Part shown: positions 1 through 9,470 of the stretch, one piece after another
Layout: every line of letters begins with the position of its first letter
Position numbering within the stretch: the first letter of the stretch is position 1
Program-made: the position numbers and the translations under genes
The notes under the pieces: model-generated
Seen by the model: only the letters and a program-made list of their open reading frames with translations
The model's database searches: none
Told to the model about the DNA's origin: nothing
Source: Paraburkholderia nodosa
GTDB lineage: Bacteria; Pseudomonadota; Gammaproteobacteria; Burkholderiales; Burkholderiaceae
Direction of reading: 5' to 3'
DNA length: 63,738 nucleotides
Assembly (NCBI RefSeq): GCF_001718195.1
Contig: NZ_MCNV01000037.1
Coordinates: forward strand, 1 to 63,738

Positions 1-840
1 CTGCGGAATCTGACGCAGTTCCAGCGCGCCGGTCGAATCGACCACGCGCGGATCTTCCGGCATGAACGGCAGTTTCACGGCCTGCGAACCCGCAGCGATG
101 ATCGCCTGCTTGAACTTGACGATCTTCTTGCCGTTCTCGCCCACCACTTCCATGTGGTTCGGATCGAGGAACGCGCCCACGCCCGTCACGACTTCGACCT
201 TGCGCGCCTTCGCCATGCCGGCGAGGCCGCCCGTCAGCTTCTTGACGACGCCCGACTTGAAGTCGCGCAGGCGGTCCAGGTCGATTTGCGGCTTGCCGAA
301 CGTGATGCCGTGCGAGCCGAGCGCTTCGGCTTCGTCGATCACGAGCGCCGTGTGCAGCAGCGCCTTCGACGGGATGCAGCCCACGTTCAGGCACACGCCG
401 CCAAGCGTCGAATAACGCTCGACCAGCACGGTCTTCATGCCGAGGTCGGCGGAGCGGAACGCCGCCGAGTAGCCGCCGGGGCCCGCGCCGAGCACGAGCA
501 TGTCGCATTCGACATCGGCGCTGCCGCTGAAGCTGCCGGCTTGCGGCGCCGGCGCTGCTGCCTTCGGCGCTTCAGCCTTCGGAGCCGGCGCCGCTGCGCC
601 TTCTGAAGCCTCGACCAGAGCGATCACCGTGCCCTGCGAAGCCTTGTCACCGGCCTTGATCCTCACTTCCTTGACGGTGCCCGCGACGTCGCTAGGCACT
701 TCCATCGTGGCCTTGTCCGATTCGAGCGAGAGCAGCGTCTGCTCCTTCTCGATGACGTCGCCCGCCTTGATGTTGACTTCGATGACGTCAATGTCCCTGA
801 AGTCGCCGATGTCGGGCACTTTTACATCGATTAGCGTCAT
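1..840 (-). CDS. lpdA: Dihydrolipoyl dehydrogenase (E3) with N-terminal lipoyl domain, 3' end outside window
   Basis: Reoxidises the dihydrolipoyl groups of the pyruvate dehydrogenase complex, passing electrons to NAD+. The ATG is at 838-840 and the gene runs leftwards off the window, so about 280 residues are visible. Residues 1-75 form a lipoyl domain (ESDKAT around the modifiable Lys). A short Ala/Pro linker follows, then the FAD-binding Rossmann motif GAGPGGYSAAF near residue 117 and the redox-active disulfide GGVCLNVGCIPSK. An E3 with its own lipoyl domain is typical of the PDH-linked E3 of beta-proteobacteria. It lies 43 bp downstream of aceF in the same operon. Confidence 0.96.
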   Translation of the reverse strand, partial: MTLIDVKVPDIGDFRDIDVIEVNIKAGDVIEKEQTLLSLESDKATMEVPSDVAGTVKEVRIKAGDKASQGTVIALVEASEGAAAPAPKAEAPKAAAPAPQAGSFSGSADVECDMLVLGAGPGGYSAAFRSADLGMKTVLVERYSTLGGVCLNVGCIPSKALLHTALVIDEAEALGSHGITFGKPQIDLDRLRDFKSGVVKKLTGGLAGMAKARKVEVVTGVGAFLDPNHMEVVGENGKKIVKFKQAIIAAGSQAVKLPFMPEDPRVVDSTGALELRQIPQ

Positions 841-883
841 GTATTGGTTTCTTCCCTGCGGTTGTACCGGGGCTCGTCGCTCG

Positions 884-2215
884 TCAAAGCGATACCCGTC
901 GATAGTCGGCCAGAATCGTGGCGAGATAGGCATTGAAGCGGCCAGCTTCTGCGCCATCAATGACGCGATGATCCCATGAAACCGACAGGGGCAGCATGAG
1001 GCGAGGCACAAACTGCCTGCCATCCCACACCGGCTTCATCGCGCTCTTCGACAGGCCGAGGATCGCCACTTCCGGTGCGTTGATGATCGGCGTGAAATGC
1101 GTGCCGCCGATGCCGCCGAGCGACGAGATCGAGAAGCAGCCGCCTTGCATCTGGTCGGGCTTGAGCTTGCCTTCTCGGGCGAGCTTCGAGAGCTCGGCCA
1201 TTTCCTTCGCGATGTCGACGAGGCCCTTCTTGTCCGCGTCGCGGATCACCGGGACGACGAGGCCATTCGGCGTGTCGGCGGCAAAACCGATGTGGTAGTA
1301 CTGCTTGAAGACGAGGTTGTCGCCGTCGAGGCTCGCATTGAACGCCGGGAACTTCTTGAGCGCCGCGACGCAGGCCTTGATGACGAACGCGAGCATCGTG
1401 AACTTCACGCCCGCCTTCTCGTTTTCCTTGTTCAACTGCACGCGCAGCGCTTCGAGGTCGGTGATGTCCGCTTCGTCGTTGTTCGTGACGTGCGGGATCA
1501 TGACCCAGTTGCGATGCAGGTTCGCGCCGGAGATCTTCTTGATGCGCGACAGCGGCTGCGTGTCGATCGGGCCGAACTTCGTGAAATCGACCTTCGGCCA
1601 CGGTAGCAGGTTCAGGCCCGTACCGCCCGCTGCCGCTGGGGCTACTCCAGCGGCAGCGCCAGCCGGCGCAGCGAGCGCGCCCGTCATTACGCCCTTCACG
1701 AACGCGGTGACGTCGTCCTGGCTGATGCGGCCCTTCGGCCCGGTGCCCTGAACTCGCGTGATGTCCACGCCGAGGTCGCGCGCCAGTTTACGCACCGACG
1801 GCGAGGCATGGCTTGATCCGCTCAGCCCAACCTCCTTCTCCGGGATCACGGCCGCTGGCGCAGGCGCGGATGGATGACCTGCCGGACTGCGCTCCTCATC
1901 AACAATGGGTGAGCCATCTCGACGCCCGGTCTTCTCGCTCGCGTCAACCTTACCGGTAACCGCCTCGGCCGCCGCACCTTGCGGCTCCATGAGCAGGATG
2001 ACCGAACCTTCCGACACCGCATCGCCGACCCTGAGCTTTATTTCCCGAACGACGCCACCAAAAGGACTGGGCACGTCCATGGTGGCCTTGTCCGACTCCA
2101 GCGTAACCAGCGATTGCTCCTCCCGTACTACATCACCGGGGCCAACCAGTACCTCGATGACGGGGACGCCCTTGTAGTCGCCGATGTCAGGCACCTTAAT
2201 CTCTGTTACACGCAC
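884..2215 (-). CDS. aceF: Dihydrolipoyllysine acetyltransferase, E2 of pyruvate dehydrogenase
   Basis: Moves the acetyl group made by E1 to coenzyme A and forms the core of the PDH complex. The order is one lipoyl domain (LESDKAT), an Ala/Pro-rich linker, a peripheral subunit-binding domain (SPSVRKLARDLGVD), a second linker and the catalytic domain with the DHRVIDG active-site motif near the C-terminus. I chose the GTG at 2213-2215 because GGGAG lies nine bases upstream and the protein then begins just before VTEIKVPDIGDY. A TTG at 2242 is open in frame but less likely. There is a single lipoyl domain, where many proteobacterial E2 proteins have two or three. Its neighbours are the acetolactate-synthase-like gene upstream and lpdA downstream. 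Confidence 0.95.
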   Translation of the reverse strand: MRVTEIKVPDIGDYKGVPVIEVLVGPGDVVREEQSLVTLESDKATMDVPSPFGGVVREIKLRVGDAVSEGSVILLMEPQGAAAEAVTGKVDASEKTGRRDGSPIVDEERSPAGHPSAPAPAAVIPEKEVGLSGSSHASPSVRKLARDLGVDITRVQGTGPKGRISQDDVTAFVKGVMTGALAAPAGAAAGVAPAAAGGTGLNLLPWPKVDFTKFGPIDTQPLSRIKKISGANLHRNWVMIPHVTNNDEADITDLEALRVQLNKENEKAGVKFTMLAFVIKACVAALKKFPAFNASLDGDNLVFKQYYHIGFAADTPNGLVVPVIRDADKKGLVDIAKEMAELSKLAREGKLKPDQMQGGCFSISSLGGIGGTHFTPIINAPEVAILGLSKSAMKPVWDGRQFVPRLMLPLSVSWDHRVIDGAEAGRFNAYLATILADYRRVSL

Positions 2216-2356
2216 GTCAGTAATCTCCCAATCGCGGTCCAAGGCGAGCGCAACGATCGTTGCGTAGTGTTTCTCGCGAATACGTCAATGCCAGAACAGG
2301 CAGCAGGCGCCGGGCTGCCCGAAGTCCTGGCTATGTTGAACATTAGCCATGCTGAA

Positions 2357-4135
2357 CTACCGGTCGACATCGCGCGAATTCATCAGCATGTCCGTCAGTC
2401 CCGCGCCCGCTCGAACCATAGGCCAGACGTTCTCGGACGGATCGATGGCAAAGTCCATGAATACCGTACGCTGCTTCATGGCAAGTGCTTCGCGCAGCAC
2501 GGGCTCGACATCGCATGGTCGATCGATGCGAAAGCCGACATGCCCATAAGCGCGGGCAAGTGCGACAAAGTCAGGCAACGCGTCCATGTACGAGTGGGAG
2601 TAACGGTCGCTATAAGTCACATGCTGCAGCTGCCTTACCATGCCGAGATAGCCGTTGTTGAGGGAAACGATTTTCACCCCGAGGTCGTACTGCCTGCAGG
2701 TCGACAACTCCTGGATACACATCTGGATCGAGCCGTCTCCGGTTACTGTGACCACATCCGCGTCCGGAAGCGCGCGTTTGACGCCCATCGCATAGGGCAG
2801 TCCGACACCCATGGTTCCGAGGCCTCCCGAGTTGATCCATCGGCGAGGTCTATCGAATCCATACAGCTGCGCGGCCCACATCTGGTGCTGTCCGACATCC
2901 GAACAGATATAGGCATCGCCTCCGGTAGCTTCCCAAAGTCGCTGAATGACGAACTGAGGCTTGATTACATCTTCTGCCGGCTCATAGGCGAGGCAGCGCT
3001 TCTCACGCCAAGTCTCAATCTGTGTCCACCAGTCCTTCCGGTGCCCAGCATGAATACGTTGTGCTTCGAGCTGTCTCAGTATCGCGCGCGCCGCGGTCTT
3101 CACGTCTCCCACGATCGGAATGTCAACCTGCACCCGCTTGTCGATTGTCGCGGGATCAATATCAACATGAATAATCGTCCTGCTATCTGACCGAAAGTCC
3201 CCGGTATTTCCAATGACCCGGTCATCGAATCTCGCACCGAGCGCAATCAGTACGTCGCAATGCTGCATCGCCATGTTGGCTTCGTACGTTCCATGCAGTC
3301 CTGGCATTCCGAGGCACCGCCTATCCGAAGCGGGAAATGCGCCAAGCGCCATCAACGTGTTCGTCACCGGGGCATCGAGTCGCCGCACGAGTTCCGCAAT
3401 CTCCCCGCTGGCAGCCGATGCAACCGCTCCGCCGCCAACGAGAATGCATGGCCGGCGCGAGCGCGCGAGCGCCTCGGTGGCCCGCCGCACCTGTCCCGCA
3501 TGAGGTTCCGTGCGCGGACGGTAGGATCGCAGCGTGACGGATTCAGGTATGCGCAATGGCGTCTTCGCCTGAAGCACGTCTTTGGGAATATCCACCAGCA
3601 CAGGCCCGGGGCGTCCGGTGCGGGCGATATGAAACGCGCTTTTGAGCGTCTTCGCCAGTTGAGAGACATCCAGCACCAGAAAGTTATGCTTGACGATCGA
3701 CCGGGTAATTCCGACAGCATCGCACTCCTGAAACGCATCGGTTCCGATAGAGTGTGTGGGCACGTTACCGGAGATCACCACCATCGGAATGGAATCGAAA
3801 TAGGCAGTCGCAATGCCTGTCACCGCGTTCGTCACACCCGGCCCCGATGTCACCAGCGCTACGCCGACCTTTCCCGTCGCGCGCGCGAAACCATCCGCCG
3901 CGTGGACGGCGGCCTGTTCATGGCGAACCAGCAAATGGGTAACATCGATGGATTCATGGAGCGCATCGTAAAGCGGCAGGACCGCGCCGCCTGGATACCC
4001 CCAAACCGTCTCAACACCCTCCCCGCGCAGGACGGACAGGACAATCTGTGCTCCCGATGCATCGCCGTCCCTGCCCGAAGTATCCGGAGCGCCGGCTTTC
4101 GCAACCTGTTGGATCTCAGCACCCGCAATCTTCAT
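2357..4135 (-). CDS. Acetolactate synthase large-subunit-like TPP enzyme inside the PDH operon
   Basis: Member of the IlvB/IlvI/IlvG family, which condenses two pyruvates to 2-acetolactate, or pyruvate with 2-oxobutyrate, using TPP, Mg2+ and FAD. The catalytic Glu is in VRHEQAAVHAADGFAR, the family segment SGPGVTNAVTGIATAY follows, and the TPP motif starts at GDGSIQM and ends at LNN. The Trp of the usual MVRQWQ motif is Leu here (codon 2627-2629, MVRQLQ). In AHAS that residue governs preference for 2-oxobutyrate and herbicide binding, so I infer a pyruvate-only enzyme. No small regulatory subunit (ilvH/ilvN) is adjacent. The ATG at 4135 has GGGAG seven bases upstream, and the gene starts 26 bp after aceE. 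The exact product is inferred. Confidence 0.85.
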   Translation of the reverse strand: MKIAGAEIQQVAKAGAPDTSGRDGDASGAQIVLSVLRGEGVETVWGYPGGAVLPLYDALHESIDVTHLLVRHEQAAVHAADGFARATGKVGVALVTSGPGVTNAVTGIATAYFDSIPMVVISGNVPTHSIGTDAFQECDAVGITRSIVKHNFLVLDVSQLAKTLKSAFHIARTGRPGPVLVDIPKDVLQAKTPLRIPESVTLRSYRPRTEPHAGQVRRATEALARSRRPCILVGGGAVASAASGEIAELVRRLDAPVTNTLMALGAFPASDRRCLGMPGLHGTYEANMAMQHCDVLIALGARFDDRVIGNTGDFRSDSRTIIHVDIDPATIDKRVQVDIPIVGDVKTAARAILRQLEAQRIHAGHRKDWWTQIETWREKRCLAYEPAEDVIKPQFVIQRLWEATGGDAYICSDVGQHQMWAAQLYGFDRPRRWINSGGLGTMGVGLPYAMGVKRALPDADVVTVTGDGSIQMCIQELSTCRQYDLGVKIVSLNNGYLGMVRQLQHVTYSDRYSHSYMDALPDFVALARAYGHVGFRIDRPCDVEPVLREALAMKQRTVFMDFAIDPSENVWPMVRAGAGLTDMLMNSRDVDR

Positions 4136-4161
4136 TATTAGCTCCCGGTAGTGCCTGCCCG

Positions 4162-6876
4162 TCACCGTTGCCACGGCGCGGCCCGGTTCGCGTCATGCTT
4201 GCCATAGCGATCAACGGCACGCCTGACGAGCTCGACCGCTACTGCACCGTCGTCCGCGAGCGCTTTCAGCGCGGCAATCGCGATCGAATGTTGGTCGACT
4301 TCGAAGAAGGCCCGCAGCGCCGCACGGGTGTCACTGCGTCCGAAGCCATCGGTGCCAAGCGTCACATAGCGCCGCGGCACATATGCACGAATGAGTTCGG
4401 GAACGGCGCGCACATAGTCTGTCGCCGCGATCACGGGCCCGTGCGTGGGAGACAACGCAGACGTCACATACGGAGCGGCAGCGCGATCCTCGTCGAACAA
4501 GCGATCGGTGCGTTCGGACGCGACACCGTCCCGGTGCAGCTCGGTAAAGCTGGTGACGCTCCACACTGATGCTTCGATGTTCCAGTCTTCCTTCAGCAAG
4601 CGCGCGGCCGCCTGCACTTCGCCCAGAATCGCCCCCGAACCGAGCAACTGGACCTCAGCCCGATCGAGCGATGTTGTGTCAAGCGGATACATGCCCTTGA
4701 GCACACCATCACGAACGCTTTCGATGGGTGCATCCGGAAGTGAAGGCTGTGCGTAGTTCTCGTTCGTCACCGTCAGGTAATAGAACACATCGCGCTGACG
4801 TTCAATCATCTCGCGCATGCCTTCGTCTACGATCATGGCCACCTCGTACGCGAATGCCGGATCGTAGGCGCGGCAGTTCGGTACCGTCGAGGCCGCCAGA
4901 TGGCTCGTGCCGTCCTGATGCTGCAAACCCTCGCCACCGAGCGTCGTCTTCCCCGCCGTTGCACCGATCAGAAAGCCACGCGCACGCTGGTCAGCGGCAG
5001 CCCAGATGAGATCGCCGATGCGCTGGAAACCGAACATCGAGTAGTAGATGTAGAACGGCAGCATGGGCAGGTCGTGCACGCTGTATGAAGTGGCTGCGGC
5101 GACCCACGAGGACACAGCGCCCGCCTCCGAAATGCCCTCTTCCAGTATCTGTCCGCCCGTATCTTCCCGGTAATACAGCATTGAGCCCATGTCTTCGGGC
5201 TCGTACAGCTGCCCGAGCGGCGAATAGATCCCAACCTGCCGGAACAGATTCGCCATACCGAACGTGCGTGCCTCATCGGCGACTACGGGAACAATGCGAG
5301 GGCCGAGCGACGCGTCTTTCAGAAGGCTCCCGAGCATCCGCACGAACGCCATCGTGGTCGACATCTCCTTGCCGTTCGCGTCCAGCGCAAATTGCCCCCA
5401 CGCCGGCAATGCGGGAACAGGCAGCATTTGCGACGCGGTTGTCCGCCTGCGGGGCAGATACCCGCCGAGCGCTTCGCGCCGGGCATGCAGGTACCGCATT
5501 TCTGGACTGTTGTCCGCCGGCCTGTAGAACCGCAGCTGCTCGACGTCTTCGTCTGAGAGGGGCAAGCGGAACCGGTCGCGAAACGTTTTCAGTTGTTCGA
5601 AGTCGAGCTTCTTCTGTTGATGCGTGGTCATCCGGCCCTGGCCGATCGAGCCCATGCCGAAGCCCTTCATTGTCTTCGCGAGAATCACCGTGGGCTGCCC
5701 TGCATGTTTCAGTGCCCTGTCGTACGCCGCATACAGCTTGCGTACGTCATGGCCACCCCGGCGCAGGCGGTCAATATCGTCGTTGCTCAGATGCGCGGCA
5801 AGCGCAGCCAGTTCCTCGTTCTGTCCGAAGAAGCGTTCGCGGTTGTAGGCGCCGTCATTGGCAGAGAAGGTCTGAAACTGTCCATCGACGGTATGAGCAA
5901 ACGCTCGCAACAACGCGCCGGTGCGATCGCGTGCGAAAAGACCGTCCCAATCAGAACCCCACACGACCTTGATGACGTTCCAGCCCGCCCCCGTGAATTG
6001 CGCCTCGAGTTCGTCAATGATGCGGCCGTTACTTCGCACGGGGCCGTCAAGTCGCTGCAGATTGCAGTTGATCACGAAAACGAGGTTGTCGAGCCGCTCG
6101 CGTGCGGCGAGCGACAAGGCACCGATCGATTCGGGCTCGTCCATCTCGCCGTCGCCAAAGAAGCCCCAGACCTTGCGGCCTTCCGTTTTGAGCAGCCCAC
6201 GGTTCTGCAGGTAACGCATGAAGCGCGCCTGGTAGATCGAGTTGATAGGGCCGATGCCCATCGATCCCGTCGGAAACTGCCAGAAGTCAGGCATCAGCCA
6301 CGGATGCGGATAGGAACACAAACCCGGACCCGCGATCTCGCGACGGTAGTGCTCCAGATGCTGCTCGCTCAGGAAACCTTCAAGGAATGCGCGCGCGTAT
6401 ACTCCCGGCGACGAATGGGGCTGAAAATAGATGAGGTCACCGCCATGAGCATCGTTCGCACCGCGAAAGAAGTGGTTGAATCCAACCTCGAAAAGATCCG
6501 CTGCCGATGCGTAGCTCGCGATATGTCCACCGAGTTCGCCGTAAGCGCGGTTCGCTCGCACCACCATCGCGAGCGCATTCCAGCGTAGTGCAGCGGCGAG
6601 TCGCTCTTCGGTATCGACGTCACCTGGAAACGGCGGCTGCTGTTCGACCGGGATGGTGTTCGCATAGGGCGTGACGTTCGCACGCGCCGTTGCGATGCCG
6701 CTCGACAATGCATGCGCGGCCAGGCGGTCGAAAAGATACTGGGCACGTCCGAGCCCAACATGCTCCACCACGCCATCCAGTGCGGACATCCACTCGGCAG
6801 TCTCCTGCGGGTCGTTGTCCATGCGGGTTTGATTGAGGGCAAGAACGGGCTGAACACCGCTCGATAAATCGGTCAT
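4162..6876 (-). CDS. aceE: Pyruvate dehydrogenase E1 component, homodimeric type
   Basis: TPP-dependent decarboxylation of pyruvate and reductive acetylation of the E2 lipoyl group. It has 904 residues, close to the usual length of about 890-900 for homodimeric E1. The TPP/Mg motif begins at GDGEMDEPES and ends at NCN. Family blocks such as WMPDFWQFPTGSMG, KTMKGFGMG and AEGLQHQDG-like GGEGLQHQDGTS are present. The ATG at 6876 is preceded by GGAG at six bases. It is the first gene of a leftward operon with the acetolactate-synthase-like gene, aceF and lpdA. It may be a second PDH locus, because the canonical Burkholderia cluster lacks the inserted gene. That is inference, as the rest of the genome is not visible. 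Confidence 0.95.
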   Translation of the reverse strand: MTDLSSGVQPVLALNQTRMDNDPQETAEWMSALDGVVEHVGLGRAQYLFDRLAAHALSSGIATARANVTPYANTIPVEQQPPFPGDVDTEERLAAALRWNALAMVVRANRAYGELGGHIASYASAADLFEVGFNHFFRGANDAHGGDLIYFQPHSSPGVYARAFLEGFLSEQHLEHYRREIAGPGLCSYPHPWLMPDFWQFPTGSMGIGPINSIYQARFMRYLQNRGLLKTEGRKVWGFFGDGEMDEPESIGALSLAARERLDNLVFVINCNLQRLDGPVRSNGRIIDELEAQFTGAGWNVIKVVWGSDWDGLFARDRTGALLRAFAHTVDGQFQTFSANDGAYNRERFFGQNEELAALAAHLSNDDIDRLRRGGHDVRKLYAAYDRALKHAGQPTVILAKTMKGFGMGSIGQGRMTTHQQKKLDFEQLKTFRDRFRLPLSDEDVEQLRFYRPADNSPEMRYLHARREALGGYLPRRRTTASQMLPVPALPAWGQFALDANGKEMSTTMAFVRMLGSLLKDASLGPRIVPVVADEARTFGMANLFRQVGIYSPLGQLYEPEDMGSMLYYREDTGGQILEEGISEAGAVSSWVAAATSYSVHDLPMLPFYIYYSMFGFQRIGDLIWAAADQRARGFLIGATAGKTTLGGEGLQHQDGTSHLAASTVPNCRAYDPAFAYEVAMIVDEGMREMIERQRDVFYYLTVTNENYAQPSLPDAPIESVRDGVLKGMYPLDTTSLDRAEVQLLGSGAILGEVQAAARLLKEDWNIEASVWSVTSFTELHRDGVASERTDRLFDEDRAAAPYVTSALSPTHGPVIAATDYVRAVPELIRAYVPRRYVTLGTDGFGRSDTRAALRAFFEVDQHSIAIAALKALADDGAVAVELVRRAVDRYGKHDANRAAPWQR

Positions 6877-7062
6877 GGCAACTCCAGGCTAAACAGTGAG
6901 ATTCGTGAGCTTCGAGACTCGTGCGGGTCGGAATTTCGAGTTTGACGACATGGGAAGAGCTTATCCATCCCATCACAAAATGTGCGTCTCTTTTGTGGGG
7001 AGTTTTCAGCTCAAATAGGGTATAAATTCTGGTAACGATGCCTCACATGAGATTCCCATACT
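6877..7062. promoter_or_regulatory. Divergent promoter region between aceE and the Lrp-type regulator
   Basis: This 186-bp intergenic region separates the leftward PDH operon from the rightward regulator. A TATAAAT at 7021-7027, 36 bp before the regulator ATG, is a plausible -10 element for that gene. I could not place a convincing -35 or an Lrp operator by eye. Shared control of both directions by the regulator is inferred from layout only. Confidence 0.45.
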
Positions 7063-7602
7063 ATGACGTCCGAAACAAAGCTCCCGACCCGCCGGTTAGA
7101 CCGCACCGACATCGCGATCCTGCGGCAGTTGCAGGACAATGCGCGTATCACAAACGCTGAGCTCGCCCGCGCGGTTAACCTCTCGCCAACTCCCTGCTTC
7201 AATCGCGTACGCGCACTTGAAAAGCTCGGCCTGTTCCGCCAACACGTGACCCTACTCGACGCCGGCGCGCTCGGGTTACGAATCAATGTGTTCATTCAGG
7301 TCAGCCTCGAACAACAGGTAGAAGACGCGTTACGCGTTTTTGAAAAGGAGATCGAGGATCGGCCAGAAGTGATGGAGTGCTATCTGATGACAGGCGACGC
7401 CGATTATCTGCTGCGGGTCGTCGTGCCGGACATGCAAAGCCTTGAGCACTTCATCGTCCAATGGCTCACGAAAATACCTGGCGTGTCGAACATCCGCTCC
7501 AGCTTTGCGCTTAAGCAGGTGCGGTACAAGACAGCGTTGCCGTTGCCGACCGTTGGCCTCACGTTGCCGAGTGGCGAGGAAACGCCTCAGGAGTGGACTT
7601 GA
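7063..7602 (+). CDS. Lrp/AsnC family transcriptional regulator
   Basis: A DNA-binding regulator of 179 residues. An N-terminal winged helix-turn-helix covers about residues 12-70 (DIAILRQLQDNARITNAELARAVNLSPTPC, shown here as family-typical text). A C-terminal RAM/AsnC ligand-binding domain follows (VMECYLMTGDADYLLRV). Family members sense amino acids or oxo acids and often control the adjacent divergent operon. Here that is the PDH/acetolactate-synthase operon, so control of pyruvate metabolism is likely but not shown. The ATG at 7063 has only a weak ribosome-binding site. Confidence 0.9.
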   Translation: MTSETKLPTRRLDRTDIAILRQLQDNARITNAELARAVNLSPTPCFNRVRALEKLGLFRQHVTLLDAGALGLRINVFIQVSLEQQVEDALRVFEKEIEDRPEVMECYLMTGDADYLLRVVVPDMQSLEHFIVQWLTKIPGVSNIRSSFALKQVRYKTALPLPTVGLTLPSGEETPQEWT

Positions 7603-7908
7603 GGGTGGCAGTAGCCAACGTCTAGCGTTGGCACTGGTAACGCCCTTGTGCCGACAAGTAGTCGACCGGGCAGACAGTTAATGCAGAAGCTGAAATGCCC
7701 AGTCGCACACGGCCGCTGGTACCTCAACCGAATCGCGAACTATAGGATTGAGTCGAACTCGTTCCTTGAACAGTTAATACCTTCACACCGGCACTAGACG
7801 ACGCGAGCTCGACACCTTTTCCCCTGTCGCGCTGAGGCGAGATTGGGTCAACAGACATCGGTTTTCGAGCCCGCGTGATCTCATCGATTTGGTGCTTGGC
7901 TGAGTCGA
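7603..7908. other. Intergenic region, nothing recognised
   Basis: About 300 bp between the converging ends of the Lrp-type regulator and the porin. No credible gene, repeat or clear terminator hairpin with a T-tract was seen. Confidence 0.5.
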
Positions 7909-9054
7909 CTAGAATTTATGACGGAGCCCGAGGCGCAAAGCGAGCTGGCTGTTGCCCGAGGAAACACCGTACGCGCCGGGTACATATGCGAAATCCAGCA
8001 CTGAACCCGTCGTATCTCCTCCTACATGCTGATAGGCACCCTGAAGATAAACGTCTGTTCGCTTTGAGATGTTGTAGTCGCCCATCAACCCGACCGTCTG
8101 ATAGTTCGGATGGAAGCTGCCCGCTGCCGTGGTCATCGTCGCGTGCGTGTAGGTGTACATCGCGCCAACATAGAACGCTGGCGTGAACTGGTACTTGCCA
8201 TTGATTTCGAAGTTCTGGAAGCGGAGGTCCGAAGCCGGACCACTGACAGGCGTAATAGCGCCCACGTACCCGGAGTTCACCGGATTCTTCACATCCACGT
8301 TCGAGTATGCGAAGCCGAAAGTGGCGCTTCCAATATAGTAGTTGATACCAGCACCAAAGATGCGCAGCCGGTCACCCACAAAATTTTCATCGCCACCATT
8401 GTTGATCGCACCGGTCGCGGTTGATGACGGATTGTTGGCCTGTAGATAGGACGCCGCGATCAGGATGCTTCCGGTCTCATATTGTGCTCCCAGACTATAC
8501 TGACGATTATTGGCGAAATTGGTGTCATTTGAGAAGCTGTAAGTGCCACCGAATTGGAAGCCACCGAAATTCGGGCTGGTATATTTCGCCGTATTGTTGA
8601 CCCGAAAAGTGCCATCCGTATTGTCGTTGTCGTATGGGTGCGAGAGCAGATAACCTGCCCATGTTCCATTTGCTGTCGTCGACGAGAAGTAGTCGACAAC
8701 AGAGTCATACTGGCGACCAAAAGTAAGCTTGCCATACGTCGAACTTGACAGCCCCATGTATGCCTGACGTCCAAACATCAGGCCGCCCTGGCCGAGCTTG
8801 CCGTTGTTCACGTTGAACCCACTCTCGATCTGAAACACCGCCTTCAGCTGGCCACCGAGGTCCTCCGTACCTTTCAGCCCCCACCGACTACCTTGCACGT
8901 ATCCGCTTTGAAGCTCGTATGCCCGGCTTCCAGCTGCGTTATTCGTAAAGTCAAACCCTTCATCGATGAGTCCATACAACGTGACGGTACTTTGCGCATA
9001 GGCGGACACTCCGATCCCGGCCAATACGGACGCCACCAGCAATTTCGCCTTCAT
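7909..9054 (-). CDS. General porin, gram-negative OmpC/Omp32 type
   Basis: Outer-membrane trimeric porin of 381 residues. Residues 1-20 form a signal peptide ending in AYA, and the mature chain starts QSTVTLYGLIDEG, typical of beta-proteobacterial porins. The loop 3 region GRQAYMGLSSSTYGKLTFGRQYD is present, and the chain ends LRLGLRHKF with the terminal Phe needed for BAM recognition. It lies between the PDH locus and the transporter arm of the catabolic locus and could serve entry of that substrate, which is inference. A second, different porin lies at 46.0 kb. Confidence 0.93.
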   Translation of the reverse strand: MKAKLLVASVLAGIGVSAYAQSTVTLYGLIDEGFDFTNNAAGSRAYELQSGYVQGSRWGLKGTEDLGGQLKAVFQIESGFNVNNGKLGQGGLMFGRQAYMGLSSSTYGKLTFGRQYDSVVDYFSSTTANGTWAGYLLSHPYDNDNTDGTFRVNNTAKYTSPNFGGFQFGGTYSFSNDTNFANNRQYSLGAQYETGSILIAASYLQANNPSSTATGAINNGGDENFVGDRLRIFGAGINYYIGSATFGFAYSNVDVKNPVNSGYVGAITPVSGPASDLRFQNFEINGKYQFTPAFYVGAMYTYTHATMTTAAGSFHPNYQTVGLMGDYNISKRTDVYLQGAYQHVGGDTTGSVLDFAYVPGAYGVSSGNSQLALRLGLRHKF

Positions 9055-9470
9055 ATCATCGTCTCCAAACGTGGTAATTATAGAAAATCAATTTGTAGTA
9101 CGTAACAACTAGCTTGCATAAAGTGGTGGTGCTCTCCCGTTTCCCGAGCCGCGCATTCTTCATCGCCCCGGTCCCATCGATCCTGCAATGCGATACCGAT
9201 CGTCATTGCGCGGTAAACCTCGACTGAAACCGCGGTCCCGCAACGTTGCGCGATCTACTCGCGCTTCCTCGCTCCGACAACTGTGAGTGCCCGTTTTCCA
9301 ATACGGGCGGGGGGCCTAACGTATAAACCTCTCGGAGCGTAATGCCAGCGTTAGGTTCGTGCCCCGTCGAACACCGGCAGGATTCTTTGTGGCCTCAATT
9401 TCCTCATCGATTCACGATGTTTTGGTGCAGCCGCCGATACCCTCCTATCGAAGTCGGCTGCGACCTCGCA
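9055..9470. other. Intergenic region with one hairpin
   Basis: About 415 bp without a credible gene. A six-base inverted repeat (GCCCGT at 9289-9294, ACGGGC at 9303-9308) could form a small hairpin downstream of the ABC-transporter operon. It lacks a T-tract, so I do not call it a terminator. Confidence 0.4.

Noticed and set aside
154..606. Plus-strand open frames over the lpdA region
   Set aside because: They are antisense shadows of GC-rich codons; the minus strand gives a perfect E3 with lipoyl, FAD and disulfide motifs.
1979..3190. 403-codon plus-strand frame
   Set aside because: It lies antisense to aceF and the acetolactate synthase, both of which have clear motifs and ribosome-binding sites.
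9289..9308. Rho-independent terminator after the transporter operon
   Set aside because: Only a six-base stem and no T-tract on either strand.
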